Of a stretch of DNA of 62,000 bases, positions 59,395-62,000 are shown in pieces. The DNA lies in assembly GCA_009746045.1 (NCBI GenBank), contig RPFO01000366.1:1-62000 (forward strand). Reading direction: 5' to 3'. This DNA is from Mesostigma viride (lineage: Eukaryota; Streptophyta; Mesostigmatophyceae; Mesostigmatales; Mesostigmataceae). Positions within the stretch are counted from its first letter, which is position 1. Every line of letters starts with the position of its first letter. The translations under genes and the position numbers were made by a program. Below the pieces are notes generated by a model that made no database searches, was not told where the DNA came from, and saw only the letters and a list, made by a program, of their open reading frames with translations.

Positions 59395-61681
59395 TGTCCA
59401 ATGGAACACGCATGGTCCCACCATTGAAACACCCCAGTTCATCACTTGTGAAAGCGAAGGCCCCCCTTGCAGTGCCTAGCCACTTTAGCATGGCTGAGCG
59501 CTGCGCATCAGAAAGGTGTTCGCCAATAGCCCAGGGGTGCGTATCCGCGGGATCACCCACAGCTACCGCATGTGCCTCAAGATGCGGCGCCCTAGCCGCA
59601 TCGTCGTGGAACAAGGAAAAGGCTGCCACGCCTGGTGTGACACCCACCGCCGGAGCCTCGCGTGCCGCACGGTGTATTACCCGATGCAGCGTGGGCTCGC
59701 CGGCCAGCACGGTGCTGGTCAGCAGGGCGGTCATGAGAATGATAGTCCACACCTGTCGCAGACGCCACCCCCATGCTGATGAAGTCCCCGTCGCTGCAGG
59801 GCGCTTCAGTTTGGCTGCGCGCGCCTCAACCTGCTGAGGCGGATTGGCTGGGGACGCCCCCCCAGACTGGCGCACGGCAACCGATGCAAGCAGCACATAC
59901 CCGACCTGCAACACCGACATAGCCTGGCCTATCAAAGACCAGCGCTCACTCTCGAGCACGCCCGGCAGCGCCGAGGCCCCGACATGAAAACCCATGCTGG
60001 CCTCACGAAATTCTGCGGGTGGCTGCACCAACAGACCGGTGGTAGTGTCCCAAACGAGACCCTTACCCCGATCACGGTATGCTGTCGACCCTTGGTAACT
60101 GACCAGGGTCGGCAGTGCACACATGGGGCTCCCGACCCGGTTGACGCGTGCATACGGTGGGCGATCCTCGCTATCCACCTTCTGCGTGACTAGGTGGGAA
60201 GGCAATGCTACCTCCGCAGACACACTCGGATGCTGCCTTGCTACGGCCCCCAAGACCGCCTGCACATCGGTCGCACACGCCACGTTGGTCCAATAGGCAC
60301 GCAAACGATGCGTGAGCCCACCCAGCCCTGCGTTGTCACACACGATGGGCTCCCCCAGGAGTGCCACGATTGTAGCCCAGTCCTCCCGCACCGCCTGATG
60401 TGGGCTGTCACCCGCCACAACGTTCTCAAACAGATACGCAGGCGGATGGGGCTGACGCGACTGCAACAGTCCCACCACACGCAACAGTTCCCAGAACAGC
60501 GCGCTACGCGGATCGGCTAGCCCCCGCCCTTGCCCTGCCTGGCTCAGGCCCTGGCACTCCCAACCCGCAATTACCAAGTCGATGGCATGATGCCTGCGCA
60601 ACAACTGCTGCACCTGCACCTCACCGATGGCTCGGATATCTTGAGGACATTCCCCAAACGGGTCACGCCATGCTGATGGCGGAAACTGCGCGGGATACTC
60701 TCGCGACAACACGCCACAGTGACTGAAGTACACCTGACGCGCCTTGTGCGATGGCTCTACCGCGATGAGTTTACGGCACACGCCGCCTGCGGCCAAAAAG
60801 CCTGCAATGCCCCCTCCGATCCCCGCAAACAGTTCCAACACTACCGCACCCTTGGCAAAATCAGGGGCCTGCGGTAAGATTGCAGCAGAAAAATTACCTT
60901 GGGCCTCCGAGACACCCGGTTGCAGCAAAGTGAGGCCATGGCTGGCCATCTGAGGAATGGTGATGACGGCTTCAGTTACCCGCTTGCGCATAGCCAGCTG
61001 CCGCGTGGACGTCACAGCATCCAGCGACCACTGCGTGCGCATCTTGGCAATGCTCGCCGTTGGCTGGGGCAGCACCGTCCGATGCTTGTCCCACGCCGAT
61101 GAGCCCGCCGCCCGTACCTCCACCATGCTGACCTCCACCACGCCCGCAGCCGCGGAAGGGTTGAGGCGTGCAGCCCCGGCTGAAGAACTGAAGCATGAGA
61201 CCGGCACGCTGGCCCGCTTCAGGCCAGCCCCATCCCAATCAGGGATGTAAGATGCCTCCTCCGCCCTATAGTCCACCTGAACCATGGCGCGAGCAAGGAC
61301 ATCCACCCCGAGTAGTGCGGAATATCCACACTTGTTGACCACCAGCGCATACGCGGACACGGTGGTCATGCTAGAGGCGCGCAACGGATTGAAAATCACG
61401 TTGACTTTAACCGCCGTCATAGCGTACGGCTTACTAGCCGGACCCTGCCAACCTGACACAGACACGGGGCTTTCCACTAAGCCACCGTTCTCGTAGGTCA
61501 GGTTCAGCATGGTGGCCAAGTCCGTGCTGATGACTAGCGGCTGAGCACCGCTATCAAGCTTGACTGCGCCAACCAACGGACATGTCACCATGTCGCTCCA
61601 TACATCTCCACAGGCTCCAACTGCTTGGAACGCCATGGACGGCTCACCATTGGGGTATGGAACCACCGTGGGAACCTGGGG
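59360..61681 (-). CDS. Aspartic protease-C5 cytosine DNA methyltransferase fusion
   Basis: About 770 residues, intact. Residues 30-140: retropepsin with LDSGA (catalytic Asp 38) and LLGVDVL. Residues ~274-600: C5-MTase with motif I LELFAGIGGG (277-286), motif IV AGWECQGLSQAG (catalytic Cys 371; ECQ replaces the usual PCQ), motif VI ENV (414), motif VIII THRLRAYW (452) and a late GQAMSVLQVGYV block like motif X. Then a hydrophobic stretch (TIILMTALLTSTVLAG) and the usual pre-RT linker ending LDTDT. The enzyme would methylate cytosines in DNA, possibly the element's own cDNA. Pro is upstream of Pol, as expected. The frame opens after a -1 step from Gag. Confidence 0.88.
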   Translation of the reverse strand, partial: PQVPTVVPYPNGEPSMAFQAVGACGDVWSDMVTCPLVGAVKLDSGAQPLVISTDLATMLNLTYENGGLVESPVSVSGWQGPASKPYAMTAVKVNVIFNPLRASSMTTVSAYALVVNKCGYSALLGVDVLARAMVQVDYRAEEASYIPDWDGAGLKRASVPVSCFSSSAGAARLNPSAAAGVVEVSMVEVRAAGSSAWDKHRTVLPQPTASIAKMRTQWSLDAVTSTRQLAMRKRVTEAVITIPQMASHGLTLLQPGVSEAQGNFSAAILPQAPDFAKGAVVLELFAGIGGGIAGFLAAGGVCRKLIAVEPSHKARQVYFSHCGVLSREYPAQFPPSAWRDPFGECPQDIRAIGEVQVQQLLRRHHAIDLVIAGWECQGLSQAGQGRGLADPRSALFWELLRVVGLLQSRQPHPPAYLFENVVAGDSPHQAVREDWATIVALLGEPIVCDNAGLGGLTHRLRAYWTNVACATDVQAVLGAVARQHPSVSAEVALPSHLVTQKVDSEDRPPYARVNRVGSPMCALPTLVSYQGSTAYRDRGKGLVWDTTTGLLVQPPAEFREASMGFHVGASALPGVLESERWSLIGQAMSVLQVGYVLLASVAVRQSGGASPANPPQQVEARAAKLKRPAATGTSSAWGWRLRQVWTIILMTALLTSTVLAGEPTLHRVIHRAAREAPAVGVTPGVAAFSLFHDDAARAPHLEAHAVAVGDPADTHPWAIGEHLSDAQRSAMLKWLGTARGAFAFTSDELGCFNGGTMRVPLDTDTLCSDASIA

Positions 61682-62000
61682 ACTGCACTAGTGCGCTGCT
61701 GGCTACTTGTGCTGACCACTCCCGCTTGCACCACGGGCACTGCGGCTTCTACCGGCTGGCGCCCGTAGGTGACGGACTCAGAATTGCGCAAGGTGCGCAC
61801 ATCATGCCCATCTGCGAACAACTGGATCTCGGACACAACCGACCCCAGCCACTCAACCCCCTTCTGCCCGAAGGTGTCGACCACCTGCCGTGCTGAAAAC
61901 ATGGGTACGTCCACAATGAACGGCATTGGGTACACAGGCGCCAATCGCCTACGCTGCTCCAGCCCAGCAGGGTTCGCATGCTCAAAAGCAGATTGCACCC
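61585..62000 (-). CDS. Gag C-terminal part of the Ty3 element (partial)
   Basis: Open from the right edge to ~61,680 and then running on in an overlap with the protease frame. Contains RRRLAPVYPMPFIVDVPMF and a VEWLGSVVSEIQLFADG segment; no zinc knuckle in view. Gag-to-Pro crossing is by -1 near the CCCC of 61,676-61,680. Identity rests on position. Confidence 0.45.
   Translation of the reverse strand, partial: VQSAFEHANPAGLEQRRRLAPVYPMPFIVDVPMFSARQVVDTFGQKGVEWLGSVVSEIQLFADGHDVRTLRNSESVTYGRQPVEAAVPVVQAGVVSTSSQQRTSAVPRFPRWFHTPMVSRPWRSKQLEPVEMYGATW

Larger units (their letters stand above)
56239..62000 (-). mobile_element. Ty3/gypsy element with DNA methyltransferase and PHD finger (5' end outside)
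   Basis: Minus-strand order: Gag tail, protease-methyltransferase, RT-RNase H-integrase-PHD, short UTR, polypurine primer and probable LTR. RT before integrase makes it Ty3/gypsy. Frames change by -1 at both junctions (about 61,680 and 59,390), as in retroelements that use -1 frameshifting for Pro and Pol. Confidence 0.85.

Overview
The window looks like nuclear DNA of a green alga (chlorophyte or streptophyte). It holds an integrated polinton-like virus (PLV) at the left and a nest of LTR retrotransposons on the right. The host guess rests on an interstitial TTTAGGG/TTTTAGGG telomere-like tract, an initiator-Met-tRNA-type primer site, plant/algal-type copia and Ty3 elements, and the PLV gene set. 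I see no ordinary host gene, rRNA, tRNA or CRISPR array.

Region 1, about 1-15,300, is the PLV. Leftward genes are primase-helicase (cut by the left edge), tyrosine recombinase with an AT-hook reading frame, A32-type packaging ATPase and a coiled-coil protein. After a 24-nt divergent gap, rightward genes encode a large virion-surface-like protein, a second broken beta-rich protein, a C2H2 zinc-finger protein, penton, a small amphipathic protein, the major capsid protein, an adhesin of four bacterial Ig-like repeats plus a LamG-like domain, and two unknown proteins. Nearly every long gene carries +/-1 shifts. Almost all can be explained by one base missing from a homopolymer, and in-frame nonsense codons are scarce.

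Region 2, about 15,450-25,230, is repeat debris. It holds a ~110-bp hairpin minisatellite split by a TTAA-flanked piggyBac-like element that carries a PHD-finger gene. It also holds telomere-like DNA, (AATT)n tracts, two head-to-head LINE reverse-transcriptase fragments, a diverged inverted repeat and a probable LINE ORF1 relic.

Region 3, 25,236-53,405, is one copia-like element (+ strand, 696-bp LTRs, TSD GAGAC) inserted into the protease region of an older copia. It has three insertions of its own: a minus-strand copia (25,835-33,831, TSD GTAAC) in its 5' LTR; a gag-only LTR element (37,405-40,035, TSD GTGTG) in pol; and a tandem array of gag-only elements (5 LTRs and 4 internal regions, 42,651-52,104) bounded by a single TSD GGGTT. 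The first LTR of the array carries a 653-bp palindromic TTAA element. Both copia elements keep gag and pol in one frame separated by the same TGA CTT GAR context, which suggests stop readthrough.

Region 4, 53,406-62,000, holds remnants of a related copia and then a minus-strand Ty3/gypsy element. The Ty3 element encodes aspartic protease fused to a C5-cytosine DNA methyltransferase, followed in a different frame by RT-RNase H-integrase ending in a PHD finger. A retrotransposon carrying both a DNA methyltransferase and a chromatin-reader finger is the most striking biology here. The conserved accessory ORF of the gag-only elements and the single-TSD array come next.
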